In this document: positions 7,860-14,413 of the stretch, piece after piece
How positions within the stretch are numbered: position 1 is the stretch's first letter
How the letters are laid out: each line of letters opens with the position of its first letter
Translations under genes and position numbers: made by a program
IMG/VR virus record: IMGVR_UViG_3300011129_000059
Span: 1 to 29,366 of that record
Length of the DNA stretch: 29,366 nt
Reading direction: 5' to 3' (one strand)
DNA from: a virus
The notes under the pieces: model-generated
Told to the model about the DNA's origin: nothing
Database searches by the model: none
What the model saw: only the letters and a program-made list of their open reading frames with translations

Positions 7860-7867
7860 TATATTTG
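7860..7867 (+). promoter_or_regulatory. Bacteroidota-type -7 box (weak promoter candidate)
   Basis: TATATTTG matches the TAnnTTTG -7 consensus of Bacteroidota housekeeping promoters and lies 25 nt before the ATG at 7892. I see no TTG at the expected upstream distance, so this may be a weak or chance site. Confidence 0.35.
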
Positions 7868-7891
7868 ATACTTAACCAAAAAACAAATACA

Positions 7892-8131
7892 ATGGGAAAA
7901 TTATCAAAAAGTGAATTAAAAACATTTAAAGAACAAGAACAGAAGAAACAAGCAATCTTACACGATTTAGGTTTATTAACTACGCAATCACATACACTAT
8001 CACATATGTTTGCAGAACTTGCAATGAAACAAGAACAAAGTAAAAAGGAACTTGAAGCAAAATATGGAAACATAGAAGTAAACCTACAAGATGGAACTTT
8101 TAAATTAATCACAGATGAAAAGAATAAGTAA
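7892..8131 (+). CDS. Small coiled-coil protein upstream of the endolysin
   Basis: A 79-residue Lys/Glu/Gln-rich protein. I chose ATG 7892 over an in-frame TTG at 7865 because the TTG lies inside the TATATTTG box. Residues 5-60 are predicted helical or coiled coil (LKTFKEQEQKKQAILHDLG, LAMKQEQSKKELEAKYG), and a short strand region follows (VNLQDGTFKLI). No membrane segment. It overlaps the peptidase gene by 17 nt. Role unknown; it may regulate or accompany lysis, judged only from position. Confidence 0.6.
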   Translation: MGKLSKSELKTFKEQEQKKQAILHDLGLLTTQSHTLSHMFAELAMKQEQSKKELEAKYGNIEVNLQDGTFKLITDEKNK

Positions 8132-8588
8132 ACACATATCATACAAAGAAGCAGTTGGTTCTAATTATGCTAAACAATATGGCATAAAAAACAAACCAAA
8201 TGAAGAACAAGTTGAGAATATGAAGCTACTTGCTAAAGAAGTGTTTGAGCCATTAAGAGAGTGGGTAGGTTGCCCAATAAGAGTTAATAGTATGTTTAGG
8301 TCTTTGGAACTTAATACTGCTATTAAGGGAAGTTCTTCAAGCAGCCATATGAAAGGTGAGGCAATGGACATAACAAGTATGGCTTGTGATAAAGAAGATT
8401 GTAAAACAAACTTGGAAATGTTTTATTGGATTAAAGACAATTTAGAGTTTGACCAGCTTATATGGGAATTTGGTGCAGAACCAAAATGGTTGCACGTTTC
8501 CTATAACAAAGACAAAAACAGAAAGCAAGTATTAGTAACAAAAAAACAAGGTATTTATTACACCTATTCTAATTGTAAAACTTGCTAA
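8115..8588 (+). CDS. M15-family D-Ala-D-Ala peptidase, probable endolysin
   Basis: A 157-residue protein with the zinc-site signature of peptidase M15 (VanY/M15_3 type). Residues PIRVNSMFRSLELN (54-67) match the conserved region before the active site, SSHMKGEAMDI (76-86) supplies H78 and D85, and KWLHVSY (124-130) supplies H127. These three residues would hold the zinc ion. Such enzymes cut peptide cross-links in peptidoglycan and serve as endolysins in many phages of Bacteroidota. It lies one gene upstream of two holin-like membrane proteins, which supports a lysis role. There is no signal peptide, so release would depend on a holin. Confidence 0.85.
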   Translation: MKRISKHISYKEAVGSNYAKQYGIKNKPNEEQVENMKLLAKEVFEPLREWVGCPIRVNSMFRSLELNTAIKGSSSSSHMKGEAMDITSMACDKEDCKTNLEMFYWIKDNLEFDQLIWEFGAEPKWLHVSYNKDKNRKQVLVTKKQGIYYTYSNCKTC

Positions 8589-8589
8589 T

Positions 8590-9030
8590 ATGCCAATACC
8601 TAAAAAGAAATCAAACGAAAAGCAAAGTGATTATATGATGAGGTGTGTACCACAACTAATGCAGTACCACGAAAAATCACAAGCTATTGCAATTTGCTAT
8701 AAAAGTTTTAAAGGTACGGAAGTAGAACTTGAAAGCTATAATGACTATCCAGATAGTGCATCTAACAATGCAAAAAAAGCTATTAAGTACAAAGAAGAAA
8801 ATGGCTCATCTTGTGGCACTCAAGTTGGTTGGACACGTGCTGGACAATTAGCAAGAAAAGAAAACATATCAAGAGATACGATAGCAAGAATGGCATCTTT
8901 TAAAAGACACCAACAACATAAAGATGTGCCTTACAAAGATGGTTGCGGTGGTATTATGTGGGATGCTTGGGGTGGAACATCCGGAGTTGAGTGGGCAATA
9001 AACAAATTAAAACAAATAGATAAGAAATGA
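8590..9030 (+). CDS. Conserved phage protein, CGT/CGG-WGG domain, function unknown
   Basis: A 146-residue protein. Residues 1-45 are Lys-rich with two cysteines (MRCVPQLM, AICYKSF). Residues about 53-142 form a block I recognise from many phage proteins: YPDSASNNAKKAI, GSSCGTQVGWTRAGQLA, ISRDTIARMASFKRH, then GCGGIMWDAWGGTSGVEW. In other phages a similar block occurs in structural or maturation-protease proteins. I do not know its activity. Here it is a stand-alone protein between the endolysin and the holin-like genes. It begins just after the peptidase stop and its own stop overlaps the next start (ATGA at 9027-9030). Confidence 0.65.
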   Translation: MPIPKKKSNEKQSDYMMRCVPQLMQYHEKSQAIAICYKSFKGTEVELESYNDYPDSASNNAKKAIKYKEENGSSCGTQVGWTRAGQLARKENISRDTIARMASFKRHQQHKDVPYKDGCGGIMWDAWGGTSGVEWAINKLKQIDKK

Positions 9031-9203
9031 TAACAGATTATAAAACATTGCTTATAAATTTAGGAACATTTTTATTTTCAATGACAAATATTGACATAGC
9101 ATTAAAGATTATTTTATTAGTAGTAACTATTGGCTACACAGTACACAAGTGGTATTTGTTAAACAAAAATAATGGAAGAAAGAAAAAACAAAAAAAAGTT
9201 TAA
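9027..9203 (+). CDS. Small membrane protein, holin-like
   Basis: A 58-residue protein with a hydrophobic stretch at about 7-43 (LLINLGTFLFSM then ALKIILLVVTIGYTVHKWYLL), one or two membrane segments, and a strongly basic tail ending RKKKQKKV. Size, topology and its place after the endolysin suit a small holin or holin partner. The start overlaps the previous stop (ATGA) and the 3' end overlaps the next gene by 32 nt. The alternative is a generic phage membrane protein. Confidence 0.6.
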   Translation: MITDYKTLLINLGTFLFSMTNIDIALKIILLVVTIGYTVHKWYLLNKNNGRKKKQKKV

Positions 9204-9636
9204 AGACACTAGGGTAGGTAAGTTTTTATCTAAAGTAGCACCAAAGATATTAAGTGGTGTTAGTGATGTTGTACCCGATGCTGGTCTTTTAAAGCTTGTA
9301 GGTGGTCTTATAAGCAAAGATGATGTACTAACACCTAAAGATAAAGAAGAAGCCTTAAAACTGCTTGATTTAGATATTATAGAAATACAAGAAATATCTA
9401 AAAGATGGAGTGCTGATATGTCTAGTGATAGTTGGTTAAGTAAAAATACAAGACCAATGACATTAATATTTTTAACTGTATCAACTTGGTTATTAATTCT
9501 TATGGATAGCCTTGCAATAGATTTTGGTGTAGCTACGGAATGGATAGATTTACTTAAATCACTTTTACTTACAGTCTATGTAGCATACTTTGGAAGTCGT
9601 GGGATTGAAAAATACAAATACATTTCTAAGAAATAG
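9172..9636 (+). CDS. Holin-like protein with C-terminal membrane helices
   Basis: A 154-residue protein. The basic N-terminus (MEERKNKKKFKDTRVGKF) and a soluble helical region (to about 95) carry a segment VPDAGLLKLVGGLIS and an EALKLLDLD helix. Two membrane helices follow at about 97-111 (MTLIFLTVSTWLLIL) and 124-140 (LLKSLLLTVYVAYFGSR), with a short basic end (IEKYKYISKK). This architecture matches the 3TM-holin-type proteins often found near endolysins of Bacteroidota and other phages. With the preceding small membrane protein it could form a holin pair. The gene ends the lysis region; a 121-nt AT-rich gap follows. Confidence 0.65.
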   Translation: MEERKNKKKFKDTRVGKFLSKVAPKILSGVSDVVPDAGLLKLVGGLISKDDVLTPKDKEEALKLLDLDIIEIQEISKRWSADMSSDSWLSKNTRPMTLIFLTVSTWLLILMDSLAIDFGVATEWIDLLKSLLLTVYVAYFGSRGIEKYKYISKK

Positions 9637-9695
9637 AATACTATCCCAAAATCATTATCTTTATATTTATATATATTTTTAGGTTTATTATTTTA

Positions 9696-9703
9696 TATAT
9701 TTG
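9696..9703 (+). promoter_or_regulatory. Bacteroidota-type -7 box upstream of the NinG operon
   Basis: TATATTTG in an extremely AT-rich gap (9637-9757), 55 nt before the ATG at 9758. No clear TTG lies at the right distance upstream. The gap also holds a long-range inverted pair, TTTAGGTTT near 9680 and AAACCTAAA near 9752, that could fold around the leader. Confidence 0.4.
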
Positions 9704-9757
9704 TTTTATAAAAAATTGTAAATTTATTAAATTTATTTTAAACCAAAAAACCTAAAT

Positions 9758-9886
9758 ATGGAAAATACTAAATGTATTGCAGTTAGAAAAGATTACTATT
9801 TATTAATTATAGATGATAAATCTTTAGGTGAATTTGAAAAAAGCCAATTAAGACATATTTTAGAAGTTATAGATAATGCCATCTAA
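9758..9886 (+). CDS. Small protein of unknown function
   Basis: A 42-residue ORF (ATG 9758, TAA 9884-9886). Its first half is strand-like (CIAVRKDYYLLIIDD) and the second half is helical (FEKSQLRHILEVIDNAI). It overlaps the NinG-like gene by 11 nt, which favours it being translated and coupled. Confidence 0.5.
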   Translation: MENTKCIAVRKDYYLLIIDDKSLGEFEKSQLRHILEVIDNAI

Positions 9887-10271
9887 ATTATCAAGAAGTA
9901 AAATTGTAAAAAAACTTGATGCAATTTTTAGTCAATATATAAGATTAAAGGATGCAGACCACAAAGGTGATGTAACTTGCTTTACTTGTGGTAAGGTTTC
10001 ACATTATAAGGTAGGAATGCAATGCGGACATTTCCAAAGTAGAAAACACTATGCTACAAGGTGGTTAGAAAAAAACGTTGCGGTGCAATGTGTAGGGTGT
10101 AATATGTTTAAAGCTGGTGAGCAATATTTATTCTCAAAGTATCTGGATGAAAAGTATGGTGATGGAACTGCGGAAGAATTATATTTAAAATCAAAAGAAA
10201 CAGTAAAATTTTCTAATGATGAATTATTAGATATGATAAAACATTACAAAGAGTTGGTAGATAGTTTTTAA
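9876..10271 (+). CDS. NinG/Rap-like recombination nuclease
   Basis: A 131-residue protein with the cysteine/histidine layout of lambda NinG (Rap) proteins: CFTC (35-38), QCGHFQSRKH (49-58) and QCVGCNMFKAGEQ (71-83). These zinc-coordinating clusters and the conserved CGHF are diagnostic of the family. In lambda, Rap is a structure-specific endonuclease that resolves recombination intermediates. Lambda NinG is about 200 residues; this compact version lacks part of the N-terminus, as in many Bacteroidota phages. A strong terminator follows at 10306, after which the annealase-SSB group starts. Confidence 0.8.
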   Translation: MPSKLSRSKIVKKLDAIFSQYIRLKDADHKGDVTCFTCGKVSHYKVGMQCGHFQSRKHYATRWLEKNVAVQCVGCNMFKAGEQYLFSKYLDEKYGDGTAEELYLKSKETVKFSNDELLDMIKHYKELVDSF

Positions 10272-10305
10272 TTACTTACATTTGACTATTCTGTTTTGTT
10301 AAGGG

Positions 10306-10340
10306 AAAGGGGTTTGACTTTATGTTAAGCCTTTTTTTTT
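10306..10340 (+). terminator. Intrinsic terminator after the NinG-like gene
   Basis: Left arm 10306-10318 (AAAGGGGTTTGAC), loop TTTAT, right arm 10324-10336 (GTTAAGCC then T), T run to 10340. The 13-bp stem includes several G-U pairs. Confidence 0.8.
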
Positions 10341-10348
10341 GCTTTTTA

Positions 10349-10380
10349 TTGTACTTATTAACATTTTTTGTTTATATTTG
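10349..10380 (+). promoter_or_regulatory. Bacteroidota-type promoter for the recombination genes
   Basis: TTG at 10349-10351, a 21-nt spacer, then TATATTTG at 10373-10380. This fits the TTG-N19-21-TAnnTTTG pattern of host housekeeping sigma promoters. It lies just after a terminator and 28 nt before the ATG at 10408, so it probably starts an early operon. Confidence 0.65.
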
Positions 10381-10407
10381 CTTTATTATTAATTAATACT
10401 TAACAGA

Positions 10408-10557
10408 ATGAGAACACAGAAACACGATTTAAAAGACGAAATTAAACATCTTGAAAAAGAATTGTATAATGCAATTTTAAAAGAAGATGTATTTGAACAA
10501 AAGGCAATACTAAAAGATTTAGATATTGCAAAATCAACTTTAATAAATATACAATAA
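10408..10557 (+). CDS. Small coiled-coil protein
   Basis: A 49-residue, almost entirely helical, charged product (HDLKDEIKHLEKELYNAIL, then AILKDLDIAKS). It is the first gene after the promoter at 10349. Its stop overlaps the next start (TAATG at 10555-10559). Function unknown. Confidence 0.5.
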   Translation: MRTQKHDLKDEIKHLEKELYNAILKEDVFEQKAILKDLDIAKSTLINIQ

Positions 10558-10694
10558 TGGGTACAAACTATTCACAAGAAACTGCCCAAAGTATTATTGA
10601 GCAATACAGATTTAGAGTTGAAGCACTATCAAACAAGATAGAAGAATTAAAAGCAAAAATAGAAGTATCACAAATAAACAAACAAAATGGATAG
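10557..10694 (+). CDS. Small coiled-coil protein
   Basis: A 45-residue helical product (QSIIEQYRFRVEALSNKIEE, then LKAKIEV) encoded between the previous mini-gene and the annealase candidate. It overlaps them by 1 and 8 nt. Coupled translation supports its reality; no function can be assigned. Confidence 0.5.
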   Translation: MGTNYSQETAQSIIEQYRFRVEALSNKIEELKAKIEVSQINKQNG

Positions 10695-11073
10695 AGAAAA
10701 ATTATTAGACTTGTACAAAAAGTACGATTTAGGAAAAACAGATGTGTATAAACACCAACACTATGTTATTATCACCAGACAAGGAATTGAAAAAATTGCA
10801 GCAAAAGAAAACATTACAATTAATTACGAGGTTGTAAAATGTGAACCTAACTTTGCGGTTGTAAAAGCCTATGCAAAAAAAGAGGGTGTAGAAATACAAA
10901 CTTTTGGTAGTGCATTAAAAGGTGCTAACTATAAAGATGGAAATTGCAACTCTTGGTATGTAATGGAAATGGCAGAGAAAAGAAGTTTGTCAAGAAGTGT
11001 TTTAAAGCTAACTGGCTTCTACGAACTTGGTGTATTTGGTGAAGATGAAAGTGATGATTTTAAAAGAAAATAA
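10687..11073 (+). CDS. Candidate single-strand annealing protein (ERF/Rad52-like)
   Basis: A 128-residue protein. Residues 20-85 form a beta-rich core (HYVIITRQGIEKIAAKENITINYEV, FAVVKAYAKKEG, QTFGSALKGANYKDGN), and a C-terminal helix follows (YVMEMAEKRSLSRSVLKLTGFYELGVFGEDE). A conserved helix of the form xxMAExRALSRxxLKLxG after the sheet is how ERF and other Rad52-like phage annealases look. The gene lies one mini-gene upstream of an SSB, the normal partner of annealases. It is short for ERF (about 200 residues), so this is a tentative call. The alternative is a conserved phage protein of other function in the same recombination module. Confidence 0.45.
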   Translation: MDREKLLDLYKKYDLGKTDVYKHQHYVIITRQGIEKIAAKENITINYEVVKCEPNFAVVKAYAKKEGVEIQTFGSALKGANYKDGNCNSWYVMEMAEKRSLSRSVLKLTGFYELGVFGEDESDDFKRK

Positions 11074-11074
11074 A

Positions 11075-11200
11075 ATGAGAAAAATTAAAAAACCATTAAA
11101 TGATAAAATAAAATTTATACCTTGCAATGAAAATAGATTAATATATTCATACACAAGAACAGATAAAAAATCAACAAGGTTTGAAAAATTAAATAAGTAA
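11075..11200 (+). CDS. Small basic protein
   Basis: A 41-residue, strongly basic product (KIKKPLNDKIKFIPCNENRL, then a Lys-rich end) encoded 1 nt after the annealase candidate stop. It sits in the gap before the SSB gene. No domain recognised. A run of AAAT units (11201-11219) follows and carries the SSB start. Confidence 0.45.
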   Translation: MRKIKKPLNDKIKFIPCNENRLIYSYTRTDKKSTRFEKLNK

Positions 11201-11218
11201 ACAAATAAATAAATAAAT

Positions 11219-11518
11219 ATGAGTGCAATTATTAATGCTTCAATTAGGGTGGATAAGCTCCCCAAAGAAAAATTTGTAAAAGGTAAAGATGGTGCAGTTT
11301 ACTATAATCTTACTATTTCAGTAAACGATGAAACAAGATATGGTAATAATGTAGCAATAATGGATAACCGTACCAAAGAAGAACGAGATGCTAATGTAGC
11401 AAGAAATTACTTAGGTAATGGAAAAGTTGTTTGGACAGATAACAATATTGTTGTTGCCGAGCGGGATGAAACACCACAGCCAGTAGCAGAACCAGCAGAA
11501 GATGGCTTACCATTTTAA
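11219..11518 (+). CDS. Single-stranded DNA-binding protein-like
   Basis: A 99-residue protein with an OB-fold-like pattern (INASIRVDKLPKEKF, GAVYYNLTISVNDE, GNNVAIMDN) and an acidic C-terminus ending EDGLPF. This closely resembles the DDIPF-type tip by which bacterial SSBs recruit partners. SSB coats single-stranded DNA during replication and recombination; here it would work with the annealase candidate and the RecA-fold ATPase. The linker is short and Pro/Glu-rich (PQPVAEPAEDG). An intrinsic terminator follows at 11533. Confidence 0.68.
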   Translation: MSAIINASIRVDKLPKEKFVKGKDGAVYYNLTISVNDETRYGNNVAIMDNRTKEERDANVARNYLGNGKVVWTDNNIVVAERDETPQPVAEPAEDGLPF

Positions 11519-11532
11519 TTAGCCTAACTTTT

Positions 11533-11567
11533 AAAGGGTGTGAGTTTTTAACTTGCACCTTTTTTTT
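11533..11567 (+). terminator. Intrinsic terminator after the SSB gene
   Basis: Left arm 11533-11546 (AAAGGGTGTGAGTT), TTT loop, right arm 11550-11563 (AACTTGCACC then T), T run to 11567. About 14 bp with three G-U pairs. The next ATG is only 14 nt away and has no visible promoter of its own, so partial read-through seems likely. Confidence 0.85.
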
Positions 11568-11580
11568 ATATATTTAACAA

Positions 11581-12417
11581 ATGACAGAAAAAGAAACAGA
11601 ACAGAATATGTTAATGGAGTTTATTGCAGATACTTGCAAGATAGACATTAACGAAAAAATAGATTACCCACCAGTATGTTTAAGTTATGGTGAAAAGGTT
11701 TTACAATCAGATAAAGGTGATTTACTTATACCTATTGCATTAGGTACTTATGGTAATTTGAGTGTTATTACTGCACCGCCAAAAACAAAGAAAACATTTT
11801 TTGTATCTTTATTGGCATCTGCATATTTAAGTGGCTCTAATATTTATAGTGGAGATATTAAAGGCCATAGAGAAAATGGAAATTTAATACATATTGATAC
11901 AGAGCAAGGTAATTGGCATTGTAGTAAGGTATTTAAAAGACCATTGGATATGGATAGTAATATACCAATTGGTAAATATCATACGTTTGCATTACGTACA
12001 ATAGGTTTTAAGGAGCGTTTAGACTTTATTGAATATTACCTAAAGGAAAACATAAAAGAGCCATCTCTTGTTATTATAGATGGTGTAGCTGACTTGTGTG
12101 CAGATGTAAACAATATTGAGCAAAGTAATTATTTAGTAAGTGCGTTAATGCGAATAAGCACACAATATAATGTACATATAATAAATGTAATACACCAAAA
12201 TTTTGGTAGTGCAAAATTAGGTACTGGACATTTAGGAAGTGCATTGGAAAAGAAAGCAGAAACTGTTATATCATTAGAAGCAAATACTGTTAATAGAGAT
12301 TGGGTGACTGTAAAATGTGGTAGAAGTAGAGGTTATTGCTTTGATACATTTAGTTTCGAGGTTAATGAAAAAGGATTGCCAATAATAGTTGGTGATTTAT
12401 ATGACCCATTAAAATAA
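11581..12417 (+). CDS. RecA-superfamily ATPase (RepA/AAA_25-like), probable helicase or recombinase
   Basis: A 278-residue protein with a RecA-type ATPase core. The P-loop is at 65-72, APPKTKKT, where the usual GK[ST] glycine is Lys (K70) but K71-T72 remain. A Walker B strand is LVIID (163-167). A post-strand element IINVIHQN (200-207) matches the H-motif region, and HIDTEQG (104-110) matches the motif after the first strand. RepA/AAA_25 proteins act as hexameric helicases or DNA-loading ATPases, and Sak4-type relatives are annealing helpers. No primase or DNA polymerase gene is visible, so this may be the main replication ATPase, using host machinery. The gene follows a terminator closely and precedes the sigma-like gene by 1 nt. 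Confidence 0.72.
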   Translation: MTEKETEQNMLMEFIADTCKIDINEKIDYPPVCLSYGEKVLQSDKGDLLIPIALGTYGNLSVITAPPKTKKTFFVSLLASAYLSGSNIYSGDIKGHRENGNLIHIDTEQGNWHCSKVFKRPLDMDSNIPIGKYHTFALRTIGFKERLDFIEYYLKENIKEPSLVIIDGVADLCADVNNIEQSNYLVSALMRISTQYNVHIINVIHQNFGSAKLGTGHLGSALEKKAETVISLEANTVNRDWVTVKCGRSRGYCFDTFSFEVNEKGLPIIVGDLYDPLK

Positions 12418-12418
12418 T

Positions 12419-12958
12419 ATGGTACAAAAAACAATGAAATTAGTTGCTGCAAAGCACAAAGAGTGGGTAGAGATAGTTTTATCCTTTGGGTGTAAACAAG
12501 AAATAGCAGAAGATATTGTACAAGAAATGTACTATAAGATACAAATCAAATTAAAAAAAGGTTTGGATATAATGTACAACGAAAAAGAAATAAACTACTA
12601 TTATATTTTTAAGACATTACGCACATTGTTTTACGATTTAAAAAGAAAAGGTAAAAACATTACTATGATATCTATAGATGATAAAAAAAATCTATATAAC
12701 GAAACTGGAGATAGAGGTGGTTTTTATTATTATTCAAAAGTAGAAAAACATCTAACAACTACTGATGTAAACTTTAAAGAACCATACGATAAAATACAAG
12801 AAGAATTATCAAAGATGTTTTGGTATGATAGAAAAGTATTTGAAATAATAAATGAGGGTGAAAGTATTGCAGAATTTTCCCGTAAAAGTCTTATACATTA
12901 CTATTCACTTTACAACACATATAATAAAGTAAAAAATAAATTAAAAAAAATATTGTGA
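12419..12958 (+). CDS. Sigma factor-like (sigma-70 family) protein
   Basis: A 179-residue protein resembling small ECF-style sigma proteins of flavobacterial phages. Residues 20-65 contain a region-2-like segment with the typical DIVQEMYYKI (37-46), then a helix up to FYDLKRKGK (about 72-80). Acidic and aromatic residues fill the middle. The C-terminal part (about 137-179) looks like region 4: WYDRKVFEIINEGESIAEFSRKS followed by a recognition-type helix and a Lys-rich end. If active, it could direct host RNA polymerase to phage promoters, and the five CGTTATATA elements are the natural candidates. It overlaps the next gene by 4 nt (GTGA). Confidence 0.65.
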   Translation: MVQKTMKLVAAKHKEWVEIVLSFGCKQEIAEDIVQEMYYKIQIKLKKGLDIMYNEKEINYYYIFKTLRTLFYDLKRKGKNITMISIDDKKNLYNETGDRGGFYYYSKVEKHLTTTDVNFKEPYDKIQEELSKMFWYDRKVFEIINEGESIAEFSRKSLIHYYSLYNTYNKVKNKLKKIL

Positions 12959-13350
12959 GTTTAATTAGAAACAAAAAACAAATAAAACAAGGTATTGATT
13001 TTAGCGGTATAAAAAACGGTGCTATACACCCATCAGACATAGACGCTGTATTGGAGTTTGATAATGAAGCATTAATACTTATTGAAGTAAAAAGAAAAGG
13101 CAACACATTACCAACGGGTCAAAGATTATTGCTTGAAAGAATATCTGATAGTTGGCACACAAAAAAGGTTGTTTCATTATTTCTTACACACGAAAATTAT
13201 AACGCAGATGAATTAATTGATTTACATAAGTGCCAATTAGATAAATATTACTGGAATGGTGAATGGTTAATACCAAAAACAAAAAAAGATTTGATAACCA
13301 TACTAAATGAGTTAGGTGAAAAATGGAATATAAAAAAACTTAAGGTATGA
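12955..13350 (+). CDS. Small PD-(D/E)XK nuclease-like protein
   Basis: A 131-residue protein starting at GTG, in a GTGA overlap with the sigma-like gene. HPSDIDAVLEF (25-35), a short strand and LILIEVKRKG (40-49) give a D30...E44-V-K46 arrangement, the hallmark of PD-(D/E)XK folds. A following helix with QRLLLERISD fits the family. Likely roles are recombination or DNA end processing, given the SSB and ATPase neighbours. Catalysis is inferred from motif spacing only. Its stop overlaps the next small gene (ATGA at 13347-13350). Confidence 0.6.
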   Translation: MSLIRNKKQIKQGIDFSGIKNGAIHPSDIDAVLEFDNEALILIEVKRKGNTLPTGQRLLLERISDSWHTKKVVSLFLTHENYNADELIDLHKCQLDKYYWNGEWLIPKTKKDLITILNELGEKWNIKKLKV

Positions 13351-13493
13351 AACTAGGAAACATTATTTATTACATAACTAAATATACTGGCATTAAATGG
13401 TTGGTAAAAAAATACCATAACCATTGGGGTACAGATTGTGGTTGTGATGATAGAAGAAAAAAGTTAAATGAAATAAAAATTAACAGATGGTAA
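13347..13493 (+). CDS. Small cysteine-containing phage protein
   Basis: A 48-residue protein (ATG in an ATGA overlap, TAA 13491-13493). It begins MKLGNIIYYITKYTGIKWLV and carries TDCGCDDRRKKLNEI, a C-x-C-D-x-R pattern that I know from small conserved proteins of Bacteroidota phages. Function unknown. It overlaps the next start by 7 nt. Confidence 0.6.
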   Translation: MKLGNIIYYITKYTGIKWLVKKYHNHWGTDCGCDDRRKKLNEIKINRW

Positions 13494-13696
13494 AATTTAA
13501 AAAAGAAGATTTTGATGATTGGAGTAAATTTAGATTGGGTACAAAACAACACATTTCACCAACAGAATTTGAATTGGTTTGTCAATTACACGCAAAATAC
13601 TATAACCATCAATACCATAAACCTTGTACTTGTAACCCAAAAAAAATAAAGTTATGGATAAAAGAACTTAACGTAATTTGGAACAATGGGAATTAA
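13487..13696 (+). CDS. Small conserved phage protein with CxC motif
   Basis: A 69-residue protein with HISPTEFELVCQLHAKYYNH and then KPCTCNPKKIKLWIKELN. The C-x-C plus histidines could bind metal, and the final helix is basic. It overlaps both neighbours by 7-11 nt, as usual in this operon. No function known. Confidence 0.55.
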   Translation: MVKFKKEDFDDWSKFRLGTKQHISPTEFELVCQLHAKYYNHQYHKPCTCNPKKIKLWIKELNVIWNNGN

Positions 13697-14105
13697 AAAA
13701 ATTAATGAGTGGGAAAAGGCAGTAGTGTTTCTTTTAAATCTTGATGGTTGGGAGTTAGAACATTGTGGTGATGGTTATTCAAGATATGATGCAAAAGGTA
13801 AAACACCTAAAGGCAAAGATTGCGTTATAGAGATGAAATTTCGCAATAAGTACTATGAAGATAAACTTATTGAAAAAGAAAAGTACGATGCTTTAATGGC
13901 TTTAGATGTTGTAAAGATATTTTTTGTAAATGACCCTAAAGGAAACTTTATGTATTACCTTAACACATTAAATATGCCAAAGCCAGTAAAAAAGTACTGC
14001 CCAGATACTACAATGTGGACAAAGAAAAAACTTTTAAAAGACGTTTACTTGCTAAAAGAAAATAAAGCGGTAAGAATAAATATAAATCTTTCTAAAAATA
14101 ATTAA
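13686..14105 (+). CDS. PD-(D/E)XK-like protein, possible endonuclease
   Basis: A 139-residue protein. Residues 1-30 are helical then strand (WEKAVVFLLNLDGWELEHCG). YDAKGKTPKGKDCVIEMKFRNK (34-55) gives D35 and E49-M-K51, the second PD-(D/E)XK-like arrangement in this block with the same 14-residue Asp-to-Glu spacing as the protein at 12955. The rest is alpha/beta with a basic end. A nuclease or a resolvase-like role in DNA metabolism is plausible. No homologue can be confirmed from sequence alone. The gene ends the operon; a promoter-like gap follows. Confidence 0.5.
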   Translation: MGIKKINEWEKAVVFLLNLDGWELEHCGDGYSRYDAKGKTPKGKDCVIEMKFRNKYYEDKLIEKEKYDALMALDVVKIFFVNDPKGNFMYYLNTLNMPKPVKKYCPDTTMWTKKKLLKDVYLLKENKAVRININLSKNN

Positions 14106-14116
14106 CTAAAAAGGGT

Positions 14117-14144
14117 GTTAATAAGTTAATAAGTGTTATATTTG
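14117..14144 (+). promoter_or_regulatory. Bacteroidota-type promoter box with a preceding 8-bp tandem repeat
   Basis: TATATTTG at 14137-14144 lies 27 nt before the ATG at 14171. Just upstream GTTAATAA occurs twice in tandem (14117-14124, 14125-14132), a possible operator. A TTG at the right spacing is not evident. Confidence 0.5.
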
Positions 14145-14170
14145 TTCTTTATTAATTTAACAAAAACAGA

Positions 14171-14398
14171 ATGTCACAATTTGAAAAACTAGGTTATTTT
14201 TTAGAATATATGATTGACGATAATTATATTGGTTCAACTATTTTAGAAAATCCAGATAGAGAACAAATAGGATATTACGGTAGAATTGATGAGGTTGCTA
14301 CCGAGGATATTATATTTAAAAACAAAAAAAGAATAAAAAAAGGACAATCATTTTATACTAGAATGTATCCTTTATGTGGAAAATATTTAAATAAATAA
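14171..14398 (+). CDS. Small protein of unknown function
   Basis: A 75-residue protein, first after the TATATTTG box. An acidic, helical N-terminal half (FEKLGYFLEYMIDDNYIG) leads to a basic segment (FKNKKRIKKGQSFYTRMYP). No known motif. Being first behind a host-type promoter suggests early expression, a common place for host-takeover proteins, but nothing more can be said. Confidence 0.55.
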   Translation: MSQFEKLGYFLEYMIDDNYIGSTILENPDREQIGYYGRIDEVATEDIIFKNKKRIKKGQSFYTRMYPLCGKYLNK

Positions 14399-14413
14399 TT
14401 AAAAACAAAACAG

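Noticed and set aside
9637-9757. Possible origin of replication in the AT-rich gap before the NinG operon
   Set aside because: The gap is AT-rich and has an inverted pair, but I find no iterons or DnaA-box cluster, so I report only the -7 box.
12693-12701. Minus-strand copy of CGTTATATA (TATATAACG on the + strand)
   Set aside because: It is inside the sigma-like gene, has no [G/A][C/T]AAA box at the expected distance on the minus strand, and no minus-strand gene follows. Treated as a chance match in AT-rich DNA.
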